The notes below the pieces were generated by a model, which searched no databases, was not told the DNA's origin, and worked only from the letters and a program-made list of their open reading frames with translations. The position numbers were made by a program, and so were the translations under genes. Positions 21,925 to 33,648 of a stretch of 64,000 nt of DNA are shown here, in pieces. The stretch is from Chalciporus piperatus (Eukaryota > Basidiomycota > Agaricomycetes > Boletales > Boletaceae): positions 1 through 64,000 of the forward strand of contig JBBPTG010000036.1 of NCBI GenBank assembly GCA_038093975.1, in the 5' to 3' direction. How positions within the stretch are numbered: the first letter of the stretch is position 1; each line of letters starts with the position of its first letter.

Positions 21925-21925
21925 A

Positions 21926-22614
21926 GTTGGGGTCTTTCCGGTCAGGTTGTTCGCACGTTTGAGTAGCCCTTCAAAGTCAGCTTGGTTCATGAGGGCAAGG
22001 CCCAGTTTTGGCAGGTTGCGAGGGATGAAGAATGAGACAGCATAGTTATCGAATTTAATCGTCTTTGGATTGAGAGCGGCTGAGACTTTCGTGAGGATCT
22101 GTGCGCATAACGTGTCCCAGGGCTCGTTGAGACCAAACACAAACTCCACACCAGGTGTTGGTGCACATTTTGCCTGTGGCTTCTTCATTTCGGCAGCAAA
22201 AGTGATTGCAGCTATGAAGGTGACATCCTGAATGGTTTTTGCAGTGACGGCCAAGTCGGAAACCTGTCCGTCACCTACTAGAAATCATGGTAAGAGATGA
22301 AGAAGAGTCATAGACTGAGTATATGCACCTGTCACATTACCAGTTTCTCCTCGCTTACGCTTTTTCATTGAAGCAGGAGGATGTAGAGAGTCTGTCTGCT
22401 TGTTGACACCTTCACTCTCCTTCTCTGAGCTGTTTCCATCGTCCTTGGTGTTGTCCTCTTCCTCTTCCTCGAGTGTCGCTCTGCAGTGTCGCTGTTCTCG
22501 CTGACCAGCATGGAACTCTTCGCCACTCAGGCTACCAGTCGACTCGCTCCTTTGGAGAAGACAATACTTCTTTTTGGGTGGAATGCGAAGCTTGAAACCA
22601 CTGCTGTTGTTCAT
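21926..22614 (-). pseudogene. Truncated protein of unknown function, cut by the chromovirus LTR
   Basis: Start MNNSSGFKLRIPPKKKYCLL at 22614. The first exon is Glu/Lys-rich and contains KKRKRGE, a possible nuclear signal. After an intron ending at about 22279 the second exon reads EFVFGLNEPWDTLCAQIL and NYAVSFFIPRNLPKLGLAL. It stops being gene-like exactly at the LTR edge (21925), after NNLTGKTPTV. Similar sequences occur in expanded transposon-associated families of agaricomycetes (recollection only). No function can be assigned. The promoter side (22615-22963) is shared, divergently, with the decarboxylase gene. Confidence 0.5.
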
Positions 22615-22963
22615 TTCTGATGAGATTGAGGAGTGTCTAGTGTATGTACAAAGTTCTATAACAAGCAAAAATTTCGACGTGTCTGCCATTATTTACCAAA
22701 ATGGCTGTAAACGCAGACCTGCCGGACTGCTAGGTCCTAGCCACCATACACCTATAGTTTGCGCGCCGTCGAGTCACACAAATGTAATGCTGAGACACGT
22801 GATGTTGGTCAAGTTTGTACATCTTCCCGGGATTATCCGATGTGTCAGCTCGGGAAATCCTGGATTACTCGTTCCCGGGCCGTTCCCACCACTGTTAGCC
22901 TGAGGAAGAGGGCTGAAGAGAGCATCAGTGACTCGGAATTAGTCTTCTCCTCGTCAGAATAAC
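22615..22963. promoter_or_regulatory. Divergent intergenic region
   Basis: 349 bp between the minus-strand truncated gene and the plus-strand decarboxylase. It contains a GACACGTGATG motif at about 22794 and no gene. Confidence 0.4.
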
Positions 22964-25084
22964 ATGGACATCGAACAGTGAGAGATCCCGATTCTCTGTG
23001 ACAGGCATGAGTGTTTCAAATTTCTAACTCGACGTAGGTTCCGTCAGGCAGGGTACCAGGCGATTGATCACATATGCGACTACTACTATTCCCTTCAGAA
23101 CAAGCCTGTCGCGTCACAGGTCGAACCTGGATACCTCAGGAGATCCCTACCTAGTACGACAATATCCCTGTTCCGGCCGTGTGTCCGATCTGACTAGACA
23201 TTTATTCGCAGCGTCGGCACCTCAGACAGGCCAGAATTTTGAGCAGATCGCGAAAGACTACCACCAATATATCATGCCCGGTGCATACCCTTTCTATTTC
23301 CTCAACTCCAGCTCCGGCACAACGCTAATGCCTGCCTGGAAATGAAGGTTTGGTGCACTGGCAACACCCGTCGTTTTTCGCCTACTTTCCCACCGCGAGT
23401 ACATTCGAAGCCATCCTCGGTGATCTCTATGCGAATGGTATCGGACCGAACCCGGGATTCAACGTGAGGATATGCAGCCATTCTCAATCGAAAATTCGTC
23501 TTGCTTAACCATTATATCACATTTCAGTGGTCTGTCAGCCCAGCGTGTACGGAGCTAGAAGCAGTGGTAATGGATTGGGCAGCCCAGATGCTCGGTCTCG
23601 ACGCCACGTTCTACAACTCATCTGGGGTAGGAGGTGGTGTTATCCAGGTCAGCATCCACGGAATATTTTTTGTCTAAACGTTGATGATATTGGCCACGTG
23701 AGTGTAGACAACCGCATCTGATTCGGCCACCGTTGCCGTCGTATCTTCGAGAACGAGGTACATGTCCCAGCACCCAGGGGTTCCAGCTGAAAAGCTCGTT
23801 CTGTACACGACCACGCAAACCCACTCCCTTGGGAAGAAGGCCGGTCTCATACTCGGCTTGAATGTTCGTGCACTAGAGGTGACGGCTGAGGACAACTACT
23901 CACTTCGGGGAGAGACCCTGATGCGTGCGCTTGAAGAAGACGTACGTGCGGGATTGCATCCTTTCATTCTCAGTACGTGGCATCTCGTGAAATAAGCTGG
24001 TTGAACTTTTTATGCATACATGTTGAAGTTGCGACTGTTGGTACAACCTCTTCTGGTGCTGTCGACTACCTCGGAGAACTGGGCGAGATCGGTGAGCATT
24101 TCCTCTGCCAACGTGAGTTCAACTCTGACCGCAAGAATAAGTTGCCACGAAGCCGTCACTGTGGCTGCATGTGGACGCTGCATGGGCAGGTGTGGCCATG
24201 GCCTGCCCCGAATACAGGAAACTCTGCCTTCTCGACGATATAAACAAGTACTCCGACTCGTTTTGCACCAATTTCCACAAGGCAGGTCCTCTTCGCACAA
24301 AGGTTCCGGCAGGACGGAGCTTACTAACCTGATATTTAGTGGGGTCTCGTTAACTTTGACTGTTCAGCGTTATGGGTGAGGGATCGCAAGAACTTGACGA
24401 GCGCATTAGACGTGACGCCCGAGTTTCTGCGATCTAAACACGGGGATACAGGTGTGTTGCTTTCCGTTTAGTCCCGACGTCATGTAGCAATAGTTCCCTA
24501 CTCTCATGCCTAAATTTCATCGCCCAGGTACTGTGATCGACTATCGTAACTGGCACTTGGGTCTCGGTCGGCGGTTTCGTTCGCTCAAGCTTTGGTTTGT
24601 CCTGCGATCTTTTGGTGTGGAAGGGTTCCAGCGCTACATCCGGCAAGTAAGTAACCGCTCTCTATATAGTCCATATCCATTTCTCATCCACTACCTTTCA
24701 CTCCAGACGATTCAACGCAGTGATACCTTCGTCTCCCTTATCAAACAATCCCCCCAATTCCAACTCGTCACACCTCCCTGTCTCGCGCTCAGCGTCTTCC
24801 GTCTCGATCTCGCCCCCACAGGTACACGTACCCTTGCAGAACTCAACGCCCTCAACCGTGCTTTCTACGCCCGTCTGTCCGCGAGGCCTGACATCGCGCT
24901 CACGCAGACGGATTTGAACGGGATGATCTGTATTCGGTGTGCGGTTGGAGCGGAACGTACGGACGAGGTACATATTAAGCGGGCGTTTGAGGTGTTGTGT
25001 GAGGAGGCTGAGAAGACGCTTGAGGGGTGGCTTTGGAGTGCGGAACACGCGAATGGGACGAACGGGATGAACGGGCAGGCCTAG
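22964..25084 (+). CDS. PLP-dependent aromatic-L-amino-acid decarboxylase
   Basis: Group II decarboxylase, converting an aromatic amino acid (Trp, Tyr or Dopa) to the amine and CO2. Start ATG 22964 (MDIEQ) splices to [20 protein letters not shown]. Diagnostic blocks follow in order: [82 protein letters not shown] and [17 protein letters not shown]. The Lys of NFHK is the expected PLP lysine. The C-terminal domain has [20 protein letters not shown]. About ten introns splice to one open frame, so the gene appears functional. One intron (24282-24339), exactly at the active-site Lys codon, starts with GC rather than GT. Substrate specificity cannot be read. Neighbours are a membrane protein and a flavin monooxygenase. 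Confidence 0.9.
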
Positions 25085-25968
25085 GCTCTGTTAGACCCAG
25101 GGCAAACGGTTGTATGTGAGAAGGCGAAATGGAGGGCATTGATTTGGAGGTAAGTATGGTGTTACGCGAAACATCTGTTTCGATTAGAGGATTTCTGCCC
25201 CGAGAGTGAAAGTGCGTGTTCGAAAGGATATGTACCATCATCTAGATCTCTTACCAGATGCAGAAGTCCGCCAATGGTCGAGTAAGTTTGGGATGACACG
25301 CAAGGTGAACCCACATAGGAGTGACGGTTTTCATGATGTGACTAGGGTGTAGTTTGGTGACCAGCCCCAGCCCGTCTATGAGGCAAGCCGTCGATAGACG
25401 TTTCGGATCAGTGGAAGTCTTTGTTCTTCAGATCATTTTAATCACCACACGGTACAATGTCGAGGGTTGGAGATCTATCGCGTGTCGTTCAACGAGACAT
25501 GGATACATTGTCTCGCGCAGTCGCTTACATGGGATGGGGCCCTAGACTTTGGCAGCAGAGGTTACCTCGAACAGTAAATCCTCCTACGGATCTGGATCAA
25601 GTTCGTACGACAACGGGGATAATTTCGACGTGGTGATGTTACCTCCTCACAAATGACCATGAATATTGCAGATGTCTAAAGTGCTATTTACGTGGCAATG
25701 TGCCCGAATCAATAATGGGGAACGCCATCTCCTTCCATACCGACGCAGATCAAGATCCCAGTGAAAAGTTTAAAGGGCTTCCGTTGGAGAGCTGTGCCTT
25801 ACGCTTCTTCGTCCTCGAATGTTTCGACAACCTTAGTCACTGAGATGGTATACTCATGGTTGCCTTGCCTTTCTTCGTTGAATGGCGCTATCTGTGGTGA
25901 TTTCATGGGTCCCGACAACGACGCTCGTCGAGAGTGGAGTTCAAAGTCAGTCGTCTGTGAATGAAGCA
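25085..25968. other. Gap with possible unrecognised exons
   Basis: No family recognised. A plausible exon pair begins MEGIDLE at 25130, splices over GTAAGT..TTAG (about 25151-25187), and continues RISAPRVKVRVRKDMYHHLD. A later stretch MGNAISFHTDADQDPSEKF at about 25718 could be another exon. I could not link them convincingly. Confidence 0.3.
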
Positions 25969-27690
25969 TTAAAACTCATGTGTGCGGAATGCTTTAAGCA
26001 TTAATCGTACATACGTGGATGTGAGCGTCAACAAACATGTCAGTCTGCTTGAATCCACATTAACAATCTGGAAGATAAAGGGCTGGATACAAAAGTGTAC
26101 CTGTTTGCGACTGGTGCTCTCGATGCCAGAACTGGCTCCGAAAAGAACGTTTTCTTGCATTGTCGATGTAGCCTTCCATCCTCCACGGGCGTTGAGCGTG
26201 GACAAAAGCGAATTTGAGTATAACTTTGACAGCGCAAAGTCCCAAATGTAGTTGCTAGTGAAGGTCGGACTGAGTTCGTGCCCGCAGTGACTGGAAATGA
26301 CCTAGCTTACAATGTCGTACCCTAGACACAAATGGGGCTAGATGAGATACGCCCCGGGAACAAAAGGCCAATTACCTTGACTGCCAGGAATAGCGTGACG
26401 TCGAGTATCGCAGACACGGCTGTTATCATACCAGTCTGCACGGTGACTGGTTTTTGCACGAGGTCACTTTGCAAAGTTTCGTCATGCGGTGAGAACGCGA
26501 CTTACGCCGGATAAGTCTGTTGATGAGGTCGTCCGTTGCAGTGAACCCTGTACGTTGGCGCAACTAGTGAAAAATGTAAGCTAACGACCCATTGGAAAAG
26601 CATGTGGCCATCACCAAACTCCACACCAGCGATACCGTGATAACGACATCTGCGGCAGCTGAGCTTGCCAACCATGCGATGACAGCAGCATCAAATTTAT
26701 GGAAACGAGCGTATTCATTAATGATTGTGACCGAAACAGTGGTTGCGACACCACCAACTGGGATAAAGGTGAGATCAAGGCAGGCTTGCGAGAGTTAGGA
26801 ACGTAAACCTACAGAAAGAGGTGATGGCGAAAAAGCAGATGACAGAGGGAACGAAATTAGATTTACTCATTACCTTCACGCGCCATGCGATGAAAAGTTG
26901 TACTGCTGCGGAGATCATCACCTTGAGGCGAATAAGTCAGTCGCAACACATTAAACGACTACACTGTAAACTCACCGTCAACAAGGGGTCTTCGAACATT
27001 TTCAGTGTCAGATCACTTTCCCCTAGACTATTTGAGCTGCTTACCAGCCGACAGCACTAGACCCTTGGTTAACCTCAGCATTGTTTTAAGACAAATCCAA
27101 AACTCACTGATCGGTGCGACTGTTGTCGCTTCCGGAGTAGCTTCACGACTGCTTGGTTAATAATATCCACAGACTATTTGAACGCACACGTACCATAACG
27201 AAGGATAAGAGGCTCGTACATCATGGCGATATCGAACCCCGTGTTCAAGGTCTCGCAAAAGAGGAGATAGAACACCTTCGCAGAGTCGGCCTCCAGTTCA
27301 AGCTTGGTCAGTTTAGAATAAGCAAACTCACAAATATCTTGATCCAAGTTTGATCCCTACGATGCATTTGGTCAGTTGGACGATCGTGATTCTGACAGCC
27401 CTTTCACACCTCTTGTATGTCTGGAAATAAATAAATGTCTGGCAAGGAGGTTCAACGAAGATTTCGTTAGGTAAAAATCAAAACTCGCACCTGCACTACC
27501 ATGACCTGGGCCCCTCAAGTCATCATCATTCTCCTAGAAGCGGATAGCAAATTGGGACTCACCCCGTAGAGCATCGTATTGAAAAAGACGCCAATAAGCA
27601 TTGGCCCGAATCTGAAACAAACGATTTAATCGCCGAGAGTTTGTTTAGTATCGTTATGACTTACAGCAGCTCAACTCCGTCGCCTGCCAT
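25969..27690 (-). CDS. DUF6534-type integral membrane protein
   Basis: Start MAGDGVELL at 27690 splices to FGPMLIGVFFNTMLYG, the usual first helix of this largely basidiomycete seven-helix family. Following exons give TYKRDQTWIKIF, VFYLLFCETLNTGFDIAMMY, VMISAAVQLFIAWRVK, FDAAVIAWLASSAAADVVIT, GFTATDDLINRLIR, VQTGMITAVSAILDVTLFLA and YIWDFALSKLYSNSLLSTLN, a good match to the family's order. At least ten short introns are needed; all have plausible GT..AG ends. After the last helix the frame runs to TAA at 25969-25971, although a further 3' intron after SRKQ is possible. Function is unknown; such proteins are often described as GPCR-like. It is encoded opposite the decarboxylase and convergent with it. 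Confidence 0.7.
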
Positions 27691-28643
27691 GTCTGAGGTG
27701 AAGGAGCCGAAGGAACATACACTTCAGGTTGTGGAAGAAAGGTCCCCTTGTTCCTCTTCCTTATATGCTTTGAGTGCTGCATGGGAATGATGTCGTCTCT
27801 GGGAGAAAATCGCTTTAAACGCTCACACGCACACGTCGCCTGGGGTTGTCCGTGACAGGACCAGAGAACCGGACTCAGGGCTGGTACAAGAAATTTTAGC
27901 ACCCCGTATCAACCATATCGACTGTCATATCGATATCGATCTGCCGAGGTCTGAGGTCAACGTTGCTGCTACAAAGTCTGGAAGCCTGGATTCGACGCGA
28001 TCTGTACCGTACTGACATCAACTCCTCCGAAAGGAAGAGTTATTGACTGTCGTTTACCAAAGTTTACCGATCACTTACTATGTGGTTATGAAAAGTTCAA
28101 ACAGGCAACACCTGGAAACACTCGAGGGCTTCACGATGACAGCACAATTACTAGTCGATCAAAGGTTTCGCATATAGTTGAAACCTTGTTGAAGACCCTT
28201 CTCGGAGTTGGAATGTGACGCTGAAATTCTCAAACATTGACAGTTTCCGCCGGTACTAACCTGCCAGCACCGGACGAAGAATGATGGAACTAGAAAAAAT
28301 CCAAAGGTGGAACACCCACCTTAGCCATTGATACACCAAGCTCTACCAGCACCAGACGCCCCATGCTCCATCAGGTAAGTTTTGATTTATGGACAGCCCG
28401 TAGACTCGGGAACCATCATCTCTTGGCACGGTTCGACAAGTGAGTTTTTTACCTTCTAGGGTATTGGGAATCTGTGGCAGTGGTCAAGTTGTATCACGTT
28501 GCGTCGGACGACCGTGTGAGTATAGAAGTGCCAGTTGCACTTTCTTGTACTTATATATGTGTACGAGTTAAGTAAGAAGCCCTGCCTCTCCTCATTTCCC
28601 TTCGCTTTTCGGCCTTATAATACTTGTCCAGGCAGCAGTCCCT
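27691..28643. other. Intergenic, no gene seen
   Basis: Contains the divergent promoters of the DUF6534 gene and the monooxygenase. A TTATAA element at about 28615 lies near the monooxygenase start. No confident ORF. Confidence 0.4.
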
Positions 28644-30853
28644 ATGAGTACACCCGAGTCTGTCCGCCAACAGAGGGTTGGTATCATCGGCGCTGGCGCC
28701 GCTGGGTTGATCACTGGTCACACCCTCCTTCAGGATGGATTCCAGAACATACAGTTGCTCACGCGCGACAAGTCGGCTGGAGGTGTATGGGCCAAAGGGC
28801 GAGTCTATCCCGGCGTTTCGATCAACAAGCACGTGCCATTAGTAGCCTCTATCTCCCGCAGCTTCTGACGAAGTTCTTGTTACCCAGCGTGCACGGGGAG
28901 TTCCGATTCTCTCCTCTACAAATGCCTCCTCCAGAGTTGAAGGATCAGACAGGGAATCGCCTCTCTGGCGAAGACATGCGGGTCTACATGGAAAAGTTCG
29001 CTGACACGTTCTTAGCCGGAAAAATCCGATTCGAGTCGGAAATCTTGGACATACGGCGGGGCGGGAGCGGCTCTGGATGGGATGTTGAAATCTTGGACCT
29101 CAAGACAGGCACCAAAGAAGTGCTGAGCTATGCTCGCATCGTCTTGTGCACTGGTGTCAGTGTTTTCCCATCAAGAGTACGCATATTAAACTACACTTCA
29201 TTTCTGTTCCACTACAGGGGTGCAGTCAGGCTTTGATTCCCGAGAACTTGTCCGCGAAAGCTGCGGAACAAGCTGGCTTCCGTGGCCCAGTTGCGCACTC
29301 ATCCGAGTTCGCATCACATTTCGACCAAATCCTGACTGATGCTGGACTCAATCCTGATTACTCGGTGGTCGTCGTAGGAGGGGGGAAGTCTGCGCAAGAG
29401 TGAGTTGAAATCCGCGATTTCTCCTGACTGCTTAATATGACTTGTTAGCATCTCGGCCCATCTGGCCCGAAACGGCGTCAAAGTCACGGTTGTGTTTGAC
29501 AAGGCGGATGCTATCTTGGCATACCCCATTCAGCTCCCTGATTGGATCAGGAAGAGCAGGTATGTCGCTGCGCGTTTCTTAATTCGACTTGACTCATGAT
29601 ATACTGAAGATCTCTTGGGGTCTTTTCCCCGCACATTGAATTGCGAACCGGCTTGGAGTAAGTTCGCTCTGTTGTACCTGAGAGGACCACTGAATAATTG
29701 GATTGTTTGTCAATCAGACGCTTCCTACATACGACTACGATAGGCAGTGCAATCACACACGGATTCTGGAACTTCTTGACGTCGAGCTCTGTATGTATTC
29801 TCTTTTACACACTTTCATATACTGACAGTTCCCAGTTCGATGTCCTCAAGATCCCAAAAGATTCGCCTTTGCGGAACGCACACTCGCTATTCTGGGGCAT
29901 CCGTACCAACGATGAAGGAACCGGGAGGAAAGATGGCTTCCACGCCCTTGTGAATACCGGAAAGATCGAGCTCGTCGCTCCCACCAGAGCAGAAAAGTAT
30001 GCCACGGACGGAGGGTCGGTCATCCTGCAAAACGGGGAGACCTTGAAAGCGAACGCTGTCATCCTCGCTACTGGGTTTGCTTCATCGTGGACAAACATAT
30101 TCACCAGTCAGTTATCGCGAGCATTCGTTCTAGTCATATTGCGTTTGCTAAATACTCTCACAGAGGAAACTGTTGAGGATCTTGGCATTGGGAGACACCC
30201 ACCCACCAAGGACGCCGACGTTGATGAATGGAAACACTACAAATCACTTGCCTTACCTCCAAAAGCACACCCACAAAGTGATCAATGGACATCATCCATT
30301 TACCGCGGTCTTGTCCCTGCCAAAAACCTCACCAAAAGAGACTTTGTGATAAACGGAGCAGTAGTAAGCAGCTTTATGCTCTCTTATCGCCACCGTGTTT
30401 ACACTCACCTCATCAGTTCACGACCAATAATGGGTACGGTTTCGAAGTGACGGCACACTGGATATCGTCGTATTTCCTCGGAGACAAGATGCGGTTACCA
30501 TCGACTGTCGAACAAGCGCTCGTGGAGACAGAGCGAAATGCAGCTTGGATGAGGAAGCGATTCCCTGACATGTTGCTCTGGGTCAACGAAAGTTACAGTA
30601 GTGGCCTCGCATTCTGGGCGTGAGTCGGCTACCGTTCTGTCATCTCTTCTTTTCTCTTCTTGACCGGATGCATGCCAAAAGGTGGCCACAAACGATTGAC
30701 GACTTGTTGGACGACATGGAACTCCAGAGCATGCGAACTGGTGGGAATTGGTTGACTTGGCCGTTCAATGTGATCTCGCCTGATGAGATCGCAACTCTAA
30801 AAGAGGAACGAGACGCCAAACGAGAGGCGGATGCGAATCGCACAGTACAGTGA
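28644..30853 (+). CDS. Flavin-containing monooxygenase (FMO/BVMO type)
   Basis: FAD- and NADPH-dependent oxygenase that inserts one oxygen at N, S or a ketone. The N-terminal FAD Rossmann motif is GIIGAGAAGL (residues about 13-22). The FMO signature FRGPVAHSSEF and the NADPH motif VVVVGGGKSAQD follow, the latter split by an intron. Later blocks are NAVILATGFASSW and YGFEVTAHWISSYFLGDKM. Exons join to a single frame ending NRTVQ-stop at 30853. The first intron (28829-28887) needs a GC donor to give YPGVSINNVHGEFRF; the remaining introns are GT..AG. Substrate is unknown. Proximity to an aromatic amino acid decarboxylase suggests it could oxidise an amine-derived product (inference). Confidence 0.85.
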
Positions 30854-31374
30854 TTCATTGGGCCCATTCACACGGAGCGGGCTTTCGCCTAGCATGCCAA
30901 ACGATGATGGTATCCTTGGACAAAACATGGATTTCTTTTCACACGCATTCATCATACTCGTTAGTATTTATCCTTCCTGGCAGCTTATCATAATTATATT
31001 ATTTTGTCCACGGAGTCGTTCAAGGGAGTCGGCGAGAGGTTCAAGCGCTGGATTGTGGTGTTCGCTGTCAACCACAGGAGTCAGGAACATCCTGGCTTTA
31101 GTACTACTAGCCTGTGTCCGCTTTCACTCAGAGCCATGATCGGATCCTGGAGTCTGCAAGTATAGCACCAGTTCAACTCCTGTTGCGATGGATTCGGAGA
31201 TTAAATAATGGTCGTTTGATATTTAACCCCTAGACAATAACGAACACGAACCATTAGGATAACATTGAACGTGTTGCCAAAGTAAAATGAATTCTGAAAG
31301 AAAGGAAGACGTCGCTATGATGACATAATGGGGGGGAAAAGGCTTGCTTCACATGCATGCCATCTGGGTGCTTT
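30854..31374. other. Intergenic, no gene seen
   Basis: Monooxygenase 3' flank; AT-rich around 30990. No supported feature. Confidence 0.4.
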
Positions 31375-31695
31375 TCAAGAACAGAGGCGAGTCCTGCACG
31401 AAGGGCAACAGAAATGCACGCCCAATCGAATGAGCCGACGAGCTATACAGAACACCAGAAGTCGGAGATCACTGACATTTATGGCTGTGCTGCGGAGGTG
31501 CAAGGGAAGCGCAGAGCTGATGACATGCGCCCTCCAAGAGGCGGATGGCTTTGTGCAACTCGACTGTGTCCGTGGCATTGTCCAACGGATGGAAATCGGT
31601 AGATCTCATAGTAGGTACCTGATTCCCCCCTTTGGAGTATTCCGCGACGGCCAAGTTGCGGGCAGCATCCTAAATAACGTTGAGACAGCTTCAAC
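31375..31695 (-). pseudogene. Probable O-methyltransferase N-terminal remnant
   Basis: On the minus strand a segment reads FHPLDNATDTVELHKAIRLL followed by EGACHQLCASLAPPQHS. This resembles the helical N-terminus of basidiomycete SAM-dependent O-methyltransferases, where an A-(I/V)-R-L-(I/L)-E-G-A-C pattern precedes a P-x-H-T motif. It meets a stop after HSHKCQ, and no Rossmann-fold domain follows. It is read as a degraded fragment near the decarboxylase and monooxygenase. Assignment is tentative. Confidence 0.35.
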
Positions 31696-32318
31696 TTCGT
31701 GGCTGGTGAAGCCGGTGTAAAGAGATGGTTAGAAATTGAGAGATCTACCGACCCGGATGGGCAGGGCGCTACGTTGTGCTCTTACCACAAGAACCGACAA
31801 GTCAAGGTCATCCTGTTTCCCTATGATAAGTGAATGTGGTAAGATGTGCCCCAGCAGCGAGATAGGAAGGAGTTGACGAGGCTGAATGCCTGCTGCCACA
31901 TCGCGACCCTGAGATATAATGGGCGCATCGTTCGCGCCAGACAGTAAAAATCGTAAAGACTTCGGGAGTGCTGATAAGTCCGGACATCCTCGAAAATGTA
32001 GTCCACATACTTGGAGGAAGTTGCGTCTCAGTCCATGATCACGCTTTTCCAAAGCGTGGTGCTCCCGGCGCTAGTCTCCCGTAGGCACCCTCTTAGGTAG
32101 GAAGACAGTCCGTTGCTTACCCTTCTAAAAGGGTCTGCTTTCATTAGAAAGATTTTACAGGTGCTCGACATGCGGAAGTTCATACCTCACTGCTCGACCA
32201 ACCATTCCCCCAAACGCCACGGGTTCCCCTCACCCCTCGTCGAAAGCGCCACCATCGAGATGAAAACACACCGTCTCGTGGCAGGCGAGTCCGAGGCAAT
32301 GACCTTGAGCTTCCATTC
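31696..32318. other. Spacer, no confident gene
   Basis: A minus-strand stretch (about 32006-31821) reads MDYIFEDVRTYQHSRSLYDF and could be an exon fragment. Nothing could be assigned. Confidence 0.3.
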
Positions 32319-33364
32319 ATGAGCGGTGAGCCTCTTGCGAAACGAGCCAAATATGCCGCGAGGCGAACGGACGAAGAGAAAGTCGCGTACGTCTTCCATA
32401 CTCTGAAGGAAGTGGATTGGTCGCTCGGACACTTCCTGTATCACGCATTCCGCCGATCAGACAACGGTGAACAATCTCGTTCACGCACCTCGTATGTTGA
32501 CAAGTTCCCCAAGGGACACGGCGTCGACGGTGTTGGGGAGATCCTCGAATTGCGGATGGAGACTTTGAAAGGGCCCGTCTCCGATGCTACAGAGACGACC
32601 TTCAGCCTAACCACTCCTTACCTGACAACCAGGGCAGCGCACCCCGCACTCGCGTCATTTGCTGCACAAACAATCCAGGACGAACTCGCCGATCGGGAGG
32701 CGAAACAAGCGGTTCGCCCAACAAGCGGGCTACATGCCTCAGTCAAACCCACCAAAAATCAAAAAAAAGTTAGTATGGCAAGACTTCGTCGGTCCGAAAA
32801 ATTCTACAGGCTCATCAGCCACTTACGCCTGAATACCTCACGACAATCGCGAGCGGTCAACCACGACTCCAGAACGGGGTCTTGCAGGTTAGAAAGACAT
32901 GTCCGATAGATCCTGTGAGTAGTAACTGTTTGATGTCAGTGGTTTGCGGAATGATGACCTTGGATACAACAGGTTGTCACCCATGCATTATCTTCACTCG
33001 ACTTCGCCCGTAACAGAGAGGCACAACTTCTCCCGATGGTCGAAGCCTTACAGAACATTGCCATGTGCGCTTCGTTCGACACGTTCGCGTATAATAGTCG
33101 GATCTCGAGGACAGTAGCGTATACTACCGTGCTCAGAGCACTCCGTGAGCTCGCCGAGCAGGAAGCAGAGGCTGTGAAGAGGTGCGGGCAGGAGAGTGGG
33201 AAGTGCGGTTTGTTGGTTATTGATAACGTGCAAAACTATCTCACGCGACGTGAGCCTCGTATCGGTCTCTCGAATCAAATGAACGTTGGCCTTGCAGCTA
33301 CGTTTGTCGAATTAGAAGATGTCGACTATCCCGGAGCCGACTTCGGACCCACTGAGAAATGCTA
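32319..33364 (+). pseudogene. Truncated DUF6589-family relic
   Basis: Start MSGEPLAKRAKYAARRTDEE. The first exon has a basic N-terminus typical of this expanded fungal family. In an A8 run at about 32762-32769 the frame must shift to continue with KKLVWQDFVGPKNSTG and LTTIASGQPRLQNGVLQVRK. An intron (about 32915-32972) leads to HALSSLDFARNREAQLLPM, and then a well-preserved block LLVIDNVQNYLTRREPRIGL and MNVGLAATFVELEDVDYPG. It ends early at 33364, lacking the large C-terminal DUF6589 region. The family is multicopy in agaricomycetes and probably transposon-related (recollection). spa2 begins 285 bp downstream. Confidence 0.6.
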
Positions 33365-33648
33365 AATCCTTGCATAAGTAATTCCCTCAGGGAAAGGGTC
33401 TGCACAGGTCTGCACGGATTTGCTTTGACAAAATACATATCCGACGACCTGTCGCCTGTCACTGGTGTCAGTGTGCAATGCGGGTCCATGGGCGTCAATC
33501 GACATGCGCGTCCTAGTCGTCGTGTTATAGGCTTGCAAGTCCAGTAAGAAACCCAGTCAAACAGACCGTGAGAACCATCTCGCGCTAGCCTCGTGGTTCC
33601 GGACGACAACTAAGACTCGGAGCTCATCGTGTTCGGCGACATCCAACA

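Larger units (their letters stand above)
16630..21925 (+). mobile_element. 5'-truncated Ty3/gypsy chromovirus with 3' LTR
   Basis: The element starts abruptly inside the reverse transcriptase; no 5' LTR, gag or protease is present upstream. Order: partial RT, RNase H, zinc-binding integrase, chromodomain, a separate 3' ORF with zinc knuckles, a polypurine-like ACGGGGGTAA at about 20886, then the 3' LTR starting TGTTATGATC at 20896 and ending GTAACA at 21925. Two other elements are nested in it (20273-20628 and 21357-21916). It is an inactive relic. Confidence 0.85.
20896..21925 (+). repeat. Chromovirus 3' LTR, split by a MITE
   Basis: TGTTATGATC..GTAACA, about 462 bp once the 560-bp insertion and one 8-bp duplication are removed. 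It has a TATA box TATATAAA at 21137-21144. After the LTR the sequence changes to the coding exon of a minus-strand gene. Confidence 0.8.
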
